Below, one piece after another: positions 24,971 to 34,364 of a DNA stretch of 64,000 nucleotides. Positions within the stretch are counted from its first letter, which is position 1. Each line of letters starts with the position of its first letter. Origin of the DNA: an uncultured Pelagibacteraceae bacterium (GTDB lineage: Bacteria; Pseudomonadota; Alphaproteobacteria; Pelagibacterales; Pelagibacteraceae); assembly GCA_902532565.1 (NCBI GenBank), contig CACAIR010000001.1:101991-165990 (forward strand), written 5' to 3'. The position numbers and the translations under genes are program-made. The notes beneath the pieces were generated by a model. The model ran no database searches and had not been told where the DNA came from. It saw only the letters and a program-made list of their open reading frames with translations.

Positions 24971-25996
24971 TCAATATGAACTAGATTGTTTCCAAATATT
25001 TATATTTCCTTCTTTGGCTTTTTTATTTATGTTATTCATCTCATCTTTTGAGAAATATAAATTATCTAGACTTTCTAAATTTTCCTTTAATTGACTTAAA
25101 CTTTTAACTCCAACCAATGAAGATGTGACATTTTTATTATATAATGTCCATGCTATTGCCATTTGAGACAAAGTTTGACCTCTTTTAACAGCTAATTTAT
25201 TCAATTCAGATATAATCTTAATATTCCTTTTTGTTATTAAAGATTTATTTAAGTAAGATGTTTTATCATTTGCCCTTGAATTAACAGGAATATTTTTTAA
25301 ATATTTATCAGAAAGCATCCCTTGAGCTAACGGTGAAAAAACAATACATCCTATCTTCAGTCTTTTTATTGTTTTGATTAAGTCTTTTTCTATCCAACGA
25401 TTTATAAGAGAATAAGATGGTTGATGAATAAATAGACTTATTTTTTTTGACTTTAAAATCCTATAAATTTGTAAAGTTTTCTTTGATGAATAAGAAGATA
25501 TTCCTATATATAAAGCTTTCCCAGATTTATAAATTGACTCAAGTGCATCAACAGTTTCCTCCAGGGGTGTATTAGGATCAAACCTATGAGAATAAAAAAT
25601 ATCTAAATAATCTAGTTTCATTCTTTTTAAACTTTGGTCACAACTTGCTACTATGTGTTTTTTAGATCCCCATTCTCCATATGGTCCATCCCACATGTCA
25701 TAACCAGCCTTTGAAGAAATAATTAATTCATCTCTATATTTTTTTAAGTCTTTACTTATAATTTTTCCAAAATTAGTTTCTGTACTCCCGTAAGGTGGTC
25801 CATAATTGTTAGCTAAATCAAAATGCGTGATACCTTTATCAAAAGCATAAAATAATATTTTTTTTATATTTGATAAATTAATATTCTTTCCAAAATTATG
25901 CCATAAACCTAAACTGATCAAAGGCAAGGAAATGCCACTGTTTCCACATTTCCTATAAGTCATTTGATTATATCTTTTAGATGAAGCGTAATACAT
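24971..25996 (-). CDS. aldo/keto reductase (YghZ/AKR-like)
   Basis: 341-residue TIM-barrel aldo/keto reductase. It shows GISLPLISLGLWHNFG, FDLANNYGPPYGSTE with the active-site Asp and Tyr, a Lys in SSKAGYDMWDGPYGEWGS, and YLDIFYSHRFDPNTP, with the NADPH site near VGVKSLSQLKENL. The GPYGEWGSKKH motif resembles glyceraldehyde 3-phosphate reductase YghZ. Its neighbours are a PfkB kinase and a ROK kinase, so it may act on a sugar aldehyde. Confidence 0.87.
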   Translation of the reverse strand: MYYASSKRYNQMTYRKCGNSGISLPLISLGLWHNFGKNINLSNIKKILFYAFDKGITHFDLANNYGPPYGSTETNFGKIISKDLKKYRDELIISSKAGYDMWDGPYGEWGSKKHIVASCDQSLKRMKLDYLDIFYSHRFDPNTPLEETVDALESIYKSGKALYIGISSYSSKKTLQIYRILKSKKISLFIHQPSYSLINRWIEKDLIKTIKRLKIGCIVFSPLAQGMLSDKYLKNIPVNSRANDKTSYLNKSLITKRNIKIISELNKLAVKRGQTLSQMAIAWTLYNKNVTSSLVGVKSLSQLKENLESLDNLYFSKDEMNNINKKAKEGNINIWKQSSSY

Positions 25997-25997
25997 A

Positions 25998-26912
25998 TTA
26001 ATATTTTTCTATTTCATTAATTCTTGGCATTGAATTAGCTGCACCAAGATTAGTCGTAGAAACGGCAGCAATTTTGTTTGCGAATTTTAAAGCATCTTTA
26101 GATTTGTAATCATTTGCTAATGCAAATGCAAATGCTCCATTAAAAGCATCTCCGGCTCCAGTTGTATCTACTACCTTATTCTTAAGTTTAAACGTATCTA
26201 CAAAATACTTTTCTTGATTGTTTGCAAAATATAAGCCTTTTTCTCCAAGCGTGATTATAATATTTTTGATACCTTTATCTAAAAAGTCTTTGGCTGCATT
26301 TTCTATATCACTCTTGCTTTTTAAATCTTTTTTTAAAAAATAACCAGCTTCTATTTCGTTTGGTGTAAAAAAATCAATACTAGAAAATAATTCTTGATCT
26401 ATGTCTGCTGCAGGTGCTGGATTTAAAATTGTGGTACAGCCATTATCTTTTGCTTGTTTCAAAGCATATAATGTCGTCTTTAATGGGGTTTCTAATTGAG
26501 TTAAAAAGATATTTGATTTAACAAATACGTCTTTTAAATTATCAATATCCTCATTATTAATTGTACCTGCAGCCCCAGGAACAATAGTAATTGCATTTTC
26601 GCCCGTGGATTCACTTACAAATATTCCAGCAACACCAGTATTTAAAGTTTCATCTTGAATAATATATTTAGTTTTTACCCCGCTATCTTTTAATGTGGCT
26701 AAAGCCATATCTGAGTAATTATCTTTTCCAATTTTAGTAATAAATTGCACATCTGCACCAAGTCTTGCAGCAGAAATAGCTTGATTTGACCCTTTGCCTC
26801 CAGGTCCAATTATATGATTATTTCCTATTATAGTTTGGCCAGTAAGAGGTATTTGTTTACTAAAAAAGCACAAATCAGCTACAAAAACTCCAAACACAAT
26901 TATAGTTTTCAT
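25998..26912 (-). CDS. rbsK: PfkB family ribokinase-like carbohydrate kinase
   Basis: 304-residue kinase. PfkB signature 1 appears as IGPGGKGSNQAISAARLGAD and signature 2 as DTTGAGDAFNGAFAFAL, with the catalytic Asp in the latter. It clusters with an RbsD/FucU mutarotase and a ribose-type ABC transporter, which supports ribokinase. Because iolD and iolG/E lie nearby and no clear IolC is found, it could alternatively phosphorylate a deoxy-ketogluconate. Confidence 0.87.
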   Translation of the reverse strand: MKTIIVFGVFVADLCFFSKQIPLTGQTIIGNNHIIGPGGKGSNQAISAARLGADVQFITKIGKDNYSDMALATLKDSGVKTKYIIQDETLNTGVAGIFVSESTGENAITIVPGAAGTINNEDIDNLKDVFVKSNIFLTQLETPLKTTLYALKQAKDNGCTTILNPAPAADIDQELFSSIDFFTPNEIEAGYFLKKDLKSKSDIENAAKDFLDKGIKNIIITLGEKGLYFANNQEKYFVDTFKLKNKVVDTTGAGDAFNGAFAFALANDYKSKDALKFANKIAAVSTTNLGAANSMPRINEIEKY

Positions 26913-26919
26913 AGATTAA

Positions 26920-27381
26920 TTATTTCCAAACTTTTCCATTTGGTAAAATAACTCCTTTAGTCAATATAAAACAACCAAATGGTCTAGCATCACTTGTTGA
27001 TACTATACAGTAAGCTTTTTTTGCAATAGCGTAAAATTCTTCTCTTTCAATTGATCCAACTTTCCAGTTTTTTCCTGAAACCTTCTTAACAACTTTAATA
27101 AATTCTTTATGTGTTTGTGTTAACTTTTTTGGTTGATTATCAACTTCCATTCTATAGGCAGAAAAATTTCCATTCTTTACAGAAAAACTATCTAGAGGAA
27201 AAACTGAGAGTATAGCCTCTGCAGCTTCTGGAATATTTACACCATCTAAACGTATGATGTTTTTATTATATTTGTTAGACGGAAAATTAGCATCAGCTAA
27301 AATTAATTGTTCTCCATGACCCATTGATCTTAAATGAAATAATAGGTCAGGACTTAAAGTAGGACTAATATTAATTAACAT
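26920..27381 (-). CDS. RbsD/FucU family sugar mutarotase
   Basis: 153 residues interconverting pyranose and furanose or alpha and beta anomers. The N-terminal PTLSPDLLFHLRSMGHGEQL followed by ILADANFPS matches the RbsD/FucU family, whose His-Asp pair is at the active site. It is longer than RbsD (about 139 residues) and closer to FucU in size. It follows the terminator after the binding-protein gene and precedes the PfkB kinase gene. Confidence 0.87.
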   Translation of the reverse strand: MLINISPTLSPDLLFHLRSMGHGEQLILADANFPSNKYNKNIIRLDGVNIPEAAEAILSVFPLDSFSVKNGNFSAYRMEVDNQPKKLTQTHKEFIKVVKKVSGKNWKVGSIEREEFYAIAKKAYCIVSTSDARPFGCFILTKGVILPNGKVWK

Positions 27382-27398
27382 TTCAAACTTATATTACA

Positions 27399-27433
27399 TA
27401 AAAAAAGGGTGGAATATAAAATTCCACCCTTAA
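27399..27433 (-). terminator. intrinsic terminator after ribose-type binding protein gene
   Basis: An 11-bp stem (AAGGGTGGAAT paired with ATTCCACCCTT) with a 5-base loop lies just after the binding-protein stop. On the minus strand it is followed by a run of T. It separates the binding-protein gene from the downstream mutarotase and kinase genes and probably attenuates them. Confidence 0.82.
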
Positions 27434-27449
27434 TTTTAATTACTAACTT

Positions 27450-28373
27450 TTACTTAAAGTCGTTAGCGTTCTTTTTGGTAACTAACTGAGTTCCAGTATC
27501 AATATTTGGATCAATACTTCCCCCTTTAGCTAGTTCCAAAGCATATTTAACTCCATATGCTCCCATATTGTATGAGAATTGAGCAATAGTTGCTGTCATC
27601 TCTCCTGCTAAAATGCTCTTAGCAGCGTCAGGAGTCGCATCAAATCCAACGACAATTACGTCATTCATATCAGCATCTTTAAGTGCTTGCATTGCACCTA
27701 AGCCCATGTTGTCGTTTGAAGCAAAAATCGCTTTGATATTTGGATTTTTTAAAATTATCGACTCAGTTACTGATCTTCCTTTTGCTGTATCCCATTCTGC
27801 TGTTTGAGTGGCAACAATTTTTAAACCACAATTTTTAAACCCCTTAATTGCTCCATCTCTTCTAAGCAATGCAGTAGATTGAGACTCAATTCCAGTAAGT
27901 ATCGCTACATCTGATCCTTTTGGAGTTTTATCACATATAAATTTAGCAGCTAACTCTGCGCCATTCATATTATTAGTTCCAATAAATGTTACTCCCTCGT
28001 TAATACCTTTTGTATCTACAAATACAACCGGTACTCCACTTTTGATTGCATCATCTACAATTGGAGCAAACGCATTAGGATCACCTGGTGCTAATGCAAT
28101 TGCATCAACTCCTTTTGCAAGTTGGTCTTCAACTTGGTTGATCTGCGCTTGTACATCGCCCTCTTGAGGTGGTGCAACTAAAACAAGATCTACTCCAAGT
28201 TTTGCAGCTTCCTCTTTAGCTCCTTTTTCTACAGACGCCCAAAACGGGTTTCCAGATCCAGGACCTTTTATACTAAATAAAATTCTTTTATCAGCAATAG
28301 AAGAAGTGGCTACGCTTAATAGAAGAAAGATAGATGCAGTTAATACACCTATTAACTTTTTTAATTTACTCAT
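27450..28373 (-). CDS. rbsB: ribose-type ABC transporter substrate-binding protein
   Basis: 307-residue periplasmic sugar-binding protein. The signal peptide (LIGVLTASIFLLLSVATSSIA) precedes ILFSIKGPGSGNPFWASVEKG, and the conserved hinge and pocket segments FASNDNMGLGAMQALKDA and VVGFDATPDA are typical of the RbsB group. A strong AAAGGGG ribosome site is upstream. The gene is flanked by a weak hairpin on the upstream side and a strong terminator downstream. The ligand may be ribose or an inositol. Confidence 0.9.
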   Translation of the reverse strand: MSKLKKLIGVLTASIFLLLSVATSSIADKRILFSIKGPGSGNPFWASVEKGAKEEAAKLGVDLVLVAPPQEGDVQAQINQVEDQLAKGVDAIALAPGDPNAFAPIVDDAIKSGVPVVFVDTKGINEGVTFIGTNNMNGAELAAKFICDKTPKGSDVAILTGIESQSTALLRRDGAIKGFKNCGLKIVATQTAEWDTAKGRSVTESIILKNPNIKAIFASNDNMGLGAMQALKDADMNDVIVVGFDATPDAAKSILAGEMTATIAQFSYNMGAYGVKYALELAKGGSIDPNIDTGTQLVTKKNANDFK

Positions 28374-28456
28374 ATTTATTTCCCCTTTAACAATTAATTA
28401 TTAAAAGATTAATTTAATTAAATTTTTTCCTAAAATTCAACATCTTATAAAAATTG

Positions 28457-28476
28457 GATAGTTATATACAACTATC
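28457..28476 (-). terminator. weak hairpin between permease and binding-protein genes
   Basis: A 7-bp inverted repeat (GATAGTT/AACTATC, 6-base loop) lies right after the permease stop. On the minus strand it is followed by CAATTTTTA. It could be a partial terminator or an RNA-stability element protecting the permease mRNA. A separate promoter for the binding-protein gene may lie downstream. Confidence 0.4.
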
Positions 28477-28484
28477 AAGTGTAT

Positions 28485-29498
28485 TTATTTTCTTGTTCCT
28501 AGGTCTCTTCTTAAAACATCAACATAAACAGCAAGCACAATAATTGATCCTATTAAAACTTGTTGCCAAAAAGAACTAACATCCATTAAATTTAATCCAT
28601 TCCTGAGAATGCCCATAATCATAACACCTGCGAATACACCTAGAACTGTTCCTCTTCCTCCAAAAAAACTGGCTCCTCCAATTATACATGCTGCTATAGC
28701 GTCCAACTCAGATTGCAAACCAGCATTAGGATATCCTGAGTCCGCTCTTCCTGCTAAGATTAGTGCACCTATTCCAGATAAAAATCCACATAACGAATAT
28801 ACTATAACCAAAATTTTGTTTACATTCACTCCTGATGCTCTTGCTGCATTAGGATTTCCACCTATCGCATAAATCCATTTACCAGTGCGGGTATGATTCA
28901 TAAATATCCAAAAAATAAAATAAACAATTGCTATCAAGACTAAACTCACTGGAAGGTATTGTGATTTTTCGAGACCCAACCATGTTAAATCAATACGCCC
29001 ATGACCAAGATATCTTACTTCATCAGTAAAACCACTTATTGGAGTTCCACCAGAAATAAGATTGCCTGTGCCTCTAAAAATATAAAGTGTTCCAAGGGTC
29101 ATAATAAATGGGTGTGGCATCCGTAATAATGTAATACCCATTCCATTAAACAATCCACAAAGAAAACCAGCAACAAGAGGAGTCAATACAACAATAAACC
29201 AAGGAGCTCCTGCCTTTGCGACAATTGCTAAAATCATAAGTGACAACATCATTATAGATCCAACGGATAGATCAATACCTGCTGTTACAATTACCATGAA
29301 TACACCAAGAGCAAGCATAGATTGCCATGATATTTGTTTAAAAATATTTGTTACGTTTCTCCATGATAAGAATACATCGGGCTGTAGAAAATGCATAACT
29401 ACTATCATTATCAATAGTAATAATAAAATTCCATATCTATCGAAATAAGGGATCAATTTAAGATATAATGAATTTTTTTCTTGGTCTTTATTTTCCAT
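28485..29498 (-). CDS. rbsC: ribose-type ABC transporter permease
   Basis: About 337 residues from the ATG at 29498; the track's start at 29522 would overlap the ATPase gene by 22 bases. Multi-span permease of the RbsC family, with FMVIVTAGIDLSVGSIM and the DAIAACIIGGASFFGGRGT segment characteristic of this group. It lies directly after the ATPase gene, forming an ATPase-permease-binding protein order. Confidence 0.9.
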   Translation of the reverse strand: MENKDQEKNSLYLKLIPYFDRYGILLLLLIMIVVMHFLQPDVFLSWRNVTNIFKQISWQSMLALGVFMVIVTAGIDLSVGSIMMLSLMILAIVAKAGAPWFIVVLTPLVAGFLCGLFNGMGITLLRMPHPFIMTLGTLYIFRGTGNLISGGTPISGFTDEVRYLGHGRIDLTWLGLEKSQYLPVSLVLIAIVYFIFWIFMNHTRTGKWIYAIGGNPNAARASGVNVNKILVIVYSLCGFLSGIGALILAGRADSGYPNAGLQSELDAIAACIIGGASFFGGRGTVLGVFAGVMIMGILRNGLNLMDVSSFWQQVLIGSIIVLAVYVDVLRRDLGTRK

Positions 29499-29500
29499 AA

Positions 29501-30250
29501 TTATTTTTTTCCCATTATCCATCCAATTACTTCGTCTCTATTTGTATTTGATAATTCAGATTCTGCAAAATTTGTTCCCTGAAATAATGCCATAACACGA
29601 TCACATACTGCAAAAATATCATCCATCCTGTGACTGATAACTATTACTCCAACACCAGTTTTTTTTAAACTATTGATTAAATCCAAAACTTTTCCAACTT
29701 CTTTTATTGCTAAGGCTGCTGTAGGTTCGTCCATAATGACCACTTTAGCATTAAATGCTGTTGATCTAGCAATCGCTACAGCTTGTCTTTGGCCTCCTGA
29801 AAGTTCTTCAACTTTTTGGTCTGCACTTTTAACATTGATTTTTAATTTTCCAAGATGCGCATCTGTAAGATCTTTTATTTTTTTAAAATCTAAAAGTTTA
29901 AATAATCCAAGATTTCTTGTGGGCTCTCTTCCTAAAAAAATATTTTCTCCTATTGGAAGGTTCCCTGCAAGTGCTAAATCTTGATAAACCATTTCTAAAC
30001 CAAGATTTTGTGAATCTTTTGGGCTTTCAAGGATCTCCTTTTTGCCTTCAAAAAATAAGGAGCCGCTGCTTGGTTTATAAAGTCCTGACAAAACTTTCAT
30101 TAAAGTAGTTTTTCCAGCTCCATTATCTCCTACAACACCAAGACATTCTCCAGCATGAATTTTTAAATTTACATTTTCTAATGCAGTTATTGTTCCAAAA
30201 TATTTGGTTACTTCTTTTGCCTCCAACAGAAGTTGATTTGATGTTGACAT
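29501..30250 (-). CDS. ribose/fructose-type ABC transporter ATPase, single-domain
   Basis: 249-residue ABC ATPase with Walker A VGDNGAGKTTLMKVLSG, signature ELSGGQRQAVAIARS, Walker B VVIMDEPTAALA and H-loop VISHRMDDIF. RbsA-type proteins usually fuse two ABC domains (about 500 residues); this has one, like FrcA, so it must work as a homodimer. It precedes the permease gene and follows a 2-hydroxyacid dehydrogenase gene. Confidence 0.9.
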   Translation of the reverse strand: MSTSNQLLLEAKEVTKYFGTITALENVNLKIHAGECLGVVGDNGAGKTTLMKVLSGLYKPSSGSLFFEGKKEILESPKDSQNLGLEMVYQDLALAGNLPIGENIFLGREPTRNLGLFKLLDFKKIKDLTDAHLGKLKINVKSADQKVEELSGGQRQAVAIARSTAFNAKVVIMDEPTAALAIKEVGKVLDLINSLKKTGVGVIVISHRMDDIFAVCDRVMALFQGTNFAESELSNTNRDEVIGWIMGKK

Positions 30251-30272
30251 AAGTTATGAAAATATAAAAAAT

Positions 30273-31295
30273 TTAATTAATTGCAACAGGTTTTGATGCT
30301 AAAAGTCTTACTGTTTTTGCTTTAGCCTGTTTGCAGAATTTTGGTGATAAGTTTTTAGATATGAGATTCATGTCTTTTAAAACTATTTCTCCCATATTGT
30401 AAAATGCTGTCTTCAAAGCTCCTGCTCTGTGAGCTGAAAATAAAATATTTTTTAGTTTTCTAATAGGGTCTTTTTTTTGAACAGGTTCATTGGGAAATAC
30501 ATCTGTTGCAACATAAATATCACCCTTTTTTAATCTTTTAATTAAATCCTTAAAATTAACAATTTCTGCTCTACTCATAAGAATCAAAATTGAATTTTGT
30601 CTCATTTTATTTATTAGTTTTTTATCAATTAAATTTTTATTAACTGTAGTTATCGCTGCTAGAACATAAATTATTTCACATTCCTTAAACATTTCTTTTA
30701 AACTAACTGATTTAAAACCCAATCGACTTATTCGTTTTTTTGGTATCCAAGGGTCATATACATTTATATTTTTAGAAAAAGGGAGCAGCAAAGGGTATAA
30801 AGCTTTTGCTAAATCTCCAAAACCTAATAACCCTATTTTCTTATTAGTTAACAGTGATGCTTTTATATTACTTTTAAGACCATAAATTTCTTTACTTTTT
30901 ACAAAATCAAAGTGTGCATTATGAATATTCCTTAATAAAGATAATGTCATACCTAAAGCAATTTCAGCAACTGGTATTGAAAAAACAGGTGATGTAGCAA
31001 TTATATGAATATTTTTTTTGAAACAATACTCATAATCAACATTGTTCATAAAATTACTTTCAACATTTATAATACACTTTAGTTTTTTAGCTTTAGATAA
31101 AAGTTTTTTTTTGAGATCTGGTTGACCCATAATAAAAGTTGCCTTATGAATATTTTTTTCATAAAATTTATTTTTATTCCTTTTTGGAACGACAATTAAC
31201 TTATATTTTCGTTTTAATTCTTTTAGTTTTTTTTTTGTAAAAATTAAATCTAACTTTCTTGGAAATGGATCTGAAATTACAATCGGTTTTACCAT
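30273..31295 (-). CDS. D-isomer-specific 2-hydroxyacid dehydrogenase family protein
   Basis: 340 residues, NAD-binding dehydrogenase. The Rossmann motif KIGLLGFGDLAKALYPL has Ala where the third Gly is usual. The catalytic triad appears as Arg in SRAEIVN, Glu in FPNEPV and His in SAHRAGA. The substrate is unclear; it may reduce or oxidise an inositol- or sugar-derived keto acid. It abuts the Gfo/Idh/MocA gene with no spacer. Confidence 0.8.
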   Translation of the reverse strand: MVKPIVISDPFPRKLDLIFTKKKLKELKRKYKLIVVPKRNKNKFYEKNIHKATFIMGQPDLKKKLLSKAKKLKCIINVESNFMNNVDYEYCFKKNIHIIATSPVFSIPVAEIALGMTLSLLRNIHNAHFDFVKSKEIYGLKSNIKASLLTNKKIGLLGFGDLAKALYPLLLPFSKNINVYDPWIPKKRISRLGFKSVSLKEMFKECEIIYVLAAITTVNKNLIDKKLINKMRQNSILILMSRAEIVNFKDLIKRLKKGDIYVATDVFPNEPVQKKDPIRKLKNILFSAHRAGALKTAFYNMGEIVLKDMNLISKNLSPKFCKQAKAKTVRLLASKPVAIN

Positions 31296-32450
31296 TTAAT
31301 TCATCAACTTTTTAACTTCCTGTTCTGTGAATTTTTTTGGTTTATCACATGTTGTTTTAATTTTTTGTGGTATTCCAGTTATTGCAGCTTTCATTGTCGA
31401 TTCTATTATATCTAAAACATGTAAAGATAGTTCGCCATTACACCTATGTTTCTTACCTTTTTCTATTGCATAAAGCATTTCAGACATTCCTACACTTCTA
31501 TAATTTGCATTTGTTGGTGACTCGTTTGATCTGCCACTTAATGACGTAATATTAATTTTACCTAATTGCATTTTATCTGTTTTGTGTTCTCCCCATCTTC
31601 CACCTTCAGTGACCGATATGTAAACAGAGCCTCCAAACATATTTGGATCAGGTACAATTATTGAACCTTTTGTACCATATAGTTCCATATGATTTCTTTG
31701 GTGATTTATAACATCAAATGAGATTGTAATCTGAATTATTGCACCATTAATAAATTGAACTGTTGCTAAATATGTAGTTGGAACCTCAACTTTAAAAGTT
31801 TTTCCTTTTTTAGGTCCAGCACCATAAATTCTTCTTTTAAATGCAGTTAGTGTTCTTCCTTGAACCTGTCTTGCTGGACCAAGTAAATTTACTAATGTTG
31901 AAAAAAAATAAGGTCCCATATCAATTACCGGACCTCCTTGTTTTCTATACCATGACTCAGGTGTTGGGTGAAAAGATTCTACCCCTGGAAAAGCAAAAAT
32001 TGCATTTCCCAATTTAATTTCTCCAATTAAATCAGAGTCTATAAGTTCTCTTGCCTTTTGACCTCCTCCTCCTAAAAAAGTATCAGGAGCGTTACCTATA
32101 TATAGTTTTTTTCTTTTAGCTAAATTAACTAATTCTTTTCCTTTTTGAAATTGAGTTGCTAGTGGTTTTTCTGAATAAACATGTTTTCCAGCATTCAGAA
32201 CTTTTTTAGATACTGAGTAATGAGCTTGAGGTATGGTTAAATTCAAAATTACTTCAATTTCTTTATCTTTTAGCAGTGATCTAACTGATGTAGATTTAAT
32301 ATTATAAAGTTTAGCACATTTATCGGCTGCTTTTTGGTTTATATCTGCACAAGCGACTATTTTAAAGTTATTAAAATACTGATGCCCTCTAAAATATGTT
32401 TCTGCTATATGACCACATCCAATTAAACCTACTTTGAATACTTTATTCAT
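31296..32450 (-). CDS. Gfo/Idh/MocA family oxidoreductase
   Basis: 384 residues. The N-terminal NAD-binding motif VGLIGCGHIAETYF and the YSEKPLA motif (EKP) define the family. The C-terminal domain carries GGPVIDMGPYFFSTLVNLLG, where Tyr replaces the usual second-domain His. It lies between iolD and the 2-hydroxyacid dehydrogenase gene. A sugar or inositol dehydrogenase role is likely. Confidence 0.87.
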   Translation of the reverse strand: MNKVFKVGLIGCGHIAETYFRGHQYFNNFKIVACADINQKAADKCAKLYNIKSTSVRSLLKDKEIEVILNLTIPQAHYSVSKKVLNAGKHVYSEKPLATQFQKGKELVNLAKRKKLYIGNAPDTFLGGGGQKARELIDSDLIGEIKLGNAIFAFPGVESFHPTPESWYRKQGGPVIDMGPYFFSTLVNLLGPARQVQGRTLTAFKRRIYGAGPKKGKTFKVEVPTTYLATVQFINGAIIQITISFDVINHQRNHMELYGTKGSIIVPDPNMFGGSVYISVTEGGRWGEHKTDKMQLGKINITSLSGRSNESPTNANYRSVGMSEMLYAIEKGKKHRCNGELSLHVLDIIESTMKAAITGIPQKIKTTCDKPKKFTEQEVKKLMN

Positions 32451-32459
32451 TTACTAAGT

Positions 32460-34304
32460 TTAAACACCTTGTCTTTGTTTAGATTTACCCTCTAAATGCA
32501 ATTTTAACGCCTCTTTATTTTCTTTAGTCTTAGGTAACTCTAATGTCGGACTTTCCCAGTAAGCTGATCCCTCTAGCCATTGATATGAATGAGTTTTAAT
32601 TGAAATAACATAGGTTACATCTGATTTTTTTGCTCTTTTAAATGCTTCTTCTAATTCAGAAATGGAGTTTACTTGCTCAGATTTAGCGCCCATGCTTTCT
32701 GCATGTTTAGCAAAATCAACACCGACTAGATTTGGTGTATTAGAGCTTTCTAGTAAACAATTATATTCTTTTCCGCCTTTAAAGAGTTGAAGTCTATTAA
32801 TTACAGCGTGACCACCATTGTCACAGACAATGATGATTAATTTATTATTTGTTATAACTGACGAATAAATATCAGAATTATATAATAAATATGAACCATC
32901 TCCAACGAATGCAATTACATCTTTATTTGGATTGGCCATTTTAATCCCAAGAGCTCCAGAAATTTCATAACTCATACAACTAAATCCCCACTCTGTTTCA
33001 TGAGTATTTAATTCTCTTGGTCTCCAAACTTGAACTACTTCTCCAACTAAACCACCTGCTGCTGTTACAGCAATATCCGAGGGATCTGAATTTCTATAAA
33101 TTGCACCAACTGCATGAGCATAGCTTGGTAATTTTTGATTTGTTGGACCACTTTCTTTATCAACGTATTCATTCCAGGATTTTAATTCATCTCTAGACTT
33201 TTTATACCAATCATCATTTGCTTTCCAACTTCCTAAAGCATTTGAAAGTTCGATTAATGAAACCTTTGCGTCCCCAACCACAGCTTGAGCTAAATGTTTA
33301 TTTGCATCATGTCTTGTTATATTTAATGAAACTAATCCAAAATCTGGATTTTCAAAATTTGCCCACGAGCCTGTTGTAAAATCAGCTAATTTAGTTCCAA
33401 CGGCTATAGCAAGATCAGTTTTTTTTGCAAAATTGTTTGCCGCTTTACCACCTAAACCTCCAATAGGTCCAAGAAAATGTGAATGATCTCTTTTCATAGT
33501 AGAATATCCCATCACTGTTTGAGTAACAGGTATATTGTGTTTAATTGCAAAGTTTCCTAATTCTTCCATAGCATCTGAATAAAAAACACCCCCACCAGAA
33601 ATTATTATTGGATTTTTGCAAATTTTAATTTTCTCTGCAGCTTTCTTAATTTCAAAATCATCTGGTTTTGGTCTTCTAATGTTGTGAACTCTCTCTTTAA
33701 AAAACTCTTCTGGATAATCGAAAGTTTCACCTTGAGTATCTTGACATAAAGATAAACAAGCTGGACCAGCATCAGCAGGATCTATCATTAATTGAATAGC
33801 TTGTGGTAAAGATTGCAAAATTTGTTCTGGTCTTGTAATTCTATCAAAATATCTCGTAACTGATTTAAAAGCATCATTTGCAGTTATTCCTGGATTATTA
33901 AAATGTTCAACTTGTTGAAGAACAGGATCTGGCATTCTATTTGCATATGTGTCACCAGGTAAAAATAATATTGGTATTCTATTACTCATAGCAACGGCTG
34001 CTGCTGTAAGTAAATTTGTAGATCCTGGTCCAACTGAACTTGTAGCGATAAAAATTTGTTTTCTTCTTTTAGCCCTTGAGTATGCTACTCCAGTTAAAGC
34101 CATATTCTGCTCGTGATGGCCTCTATAAGTCGGAAGTTTATCTTTATTTTCTTCTAAAGCTTGACCTAGACAAGCAACATTTCCATGGCCAAAGATACCA
34201 AACACTCCAGGAAAAAGTGGTTGTTTTTTACCATCAATTAATATTTTTTGAGCAATTAAATGCTTAACTATTGCATGAGCACATGTAAGCTTTAATTTTT
34301 TCAT
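32460..34304 (-). CDS. iolD: 3D-(3,5/4)-trihydroxycyclohexane-1,2-dione hydrolase
   Basis: 614-residue ThDP-dependent enzyme opening the ring of the inosose-derived dione to 5-deoxyglucuronate. The N-terminal segment FGIFGHGNVACLGQALEE and the catalytic Glu region YRGHHEQNMALTGVAYSR are IolD-like, and the ThDP-binding motif GDGSYLLYNSDIY is present near the C terminus. The length matches IolD rather than acetolactate synthase. It opens the leftward operon, divergent from an aldehyde dehydrogenase gene. Confidence 0.93.
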   Translation of the reverse strand: MKKLKLTCAHAIVKHLIAQKILIDGKKQPLFPGVFGIFGHGNVACLGQALEENKDKLPTYRGHHEQNMALTGVAYSRAKRRKQIFIATSSVGPGSTNLLTAAAVAMSNRIPILFLPGDTYANRMPDPVLQQVEHFNNPGITANDAFKSVTRYFDRITRPEQILQSLPQAIQLMIDPADAGPACLSLCQDTQGETFDYPEEFFKERVHNIRRPKPDDFEIKKAAEKIKICKNPIIISGGGVFYSDAMEELGNFAIKHNIPVTQTVMGYSTMKRDHSHFLGPIGGLGGKAANNFAKKTDLAIAVGTKLADFTTGSWANFENPDFGLVSLNITRHDANKHLAQAVVGDAKVSLIELSNALGSWKANDDWYKKSRDELKSWNEYVDKESGPTNQKLPSYAHAVGAIYRNSDPSDIAVTAAGGLVGEVVQVWRPRELNTHETEWGFSCMSYEISGALGIKMANPNKDVIAFVGDGSYLLYNSDIYSSVITNNKLIIIVCDNGGHAVINRLQLFKGGKEYNCLLESSNTPNLVGVDFAKHAESMGAKSEQVNSISELEEAFKRAKKSDVTYVISIKTHSYQWLEGSAYWESPTLELPKTKENKEALKLHLEGKSKQRQGV

Positions 34305-34364
34305 AATTAAGTATATAAAACAAAATTATAAATTAATTTCACTAAAAAACTTAGAAATATTTTT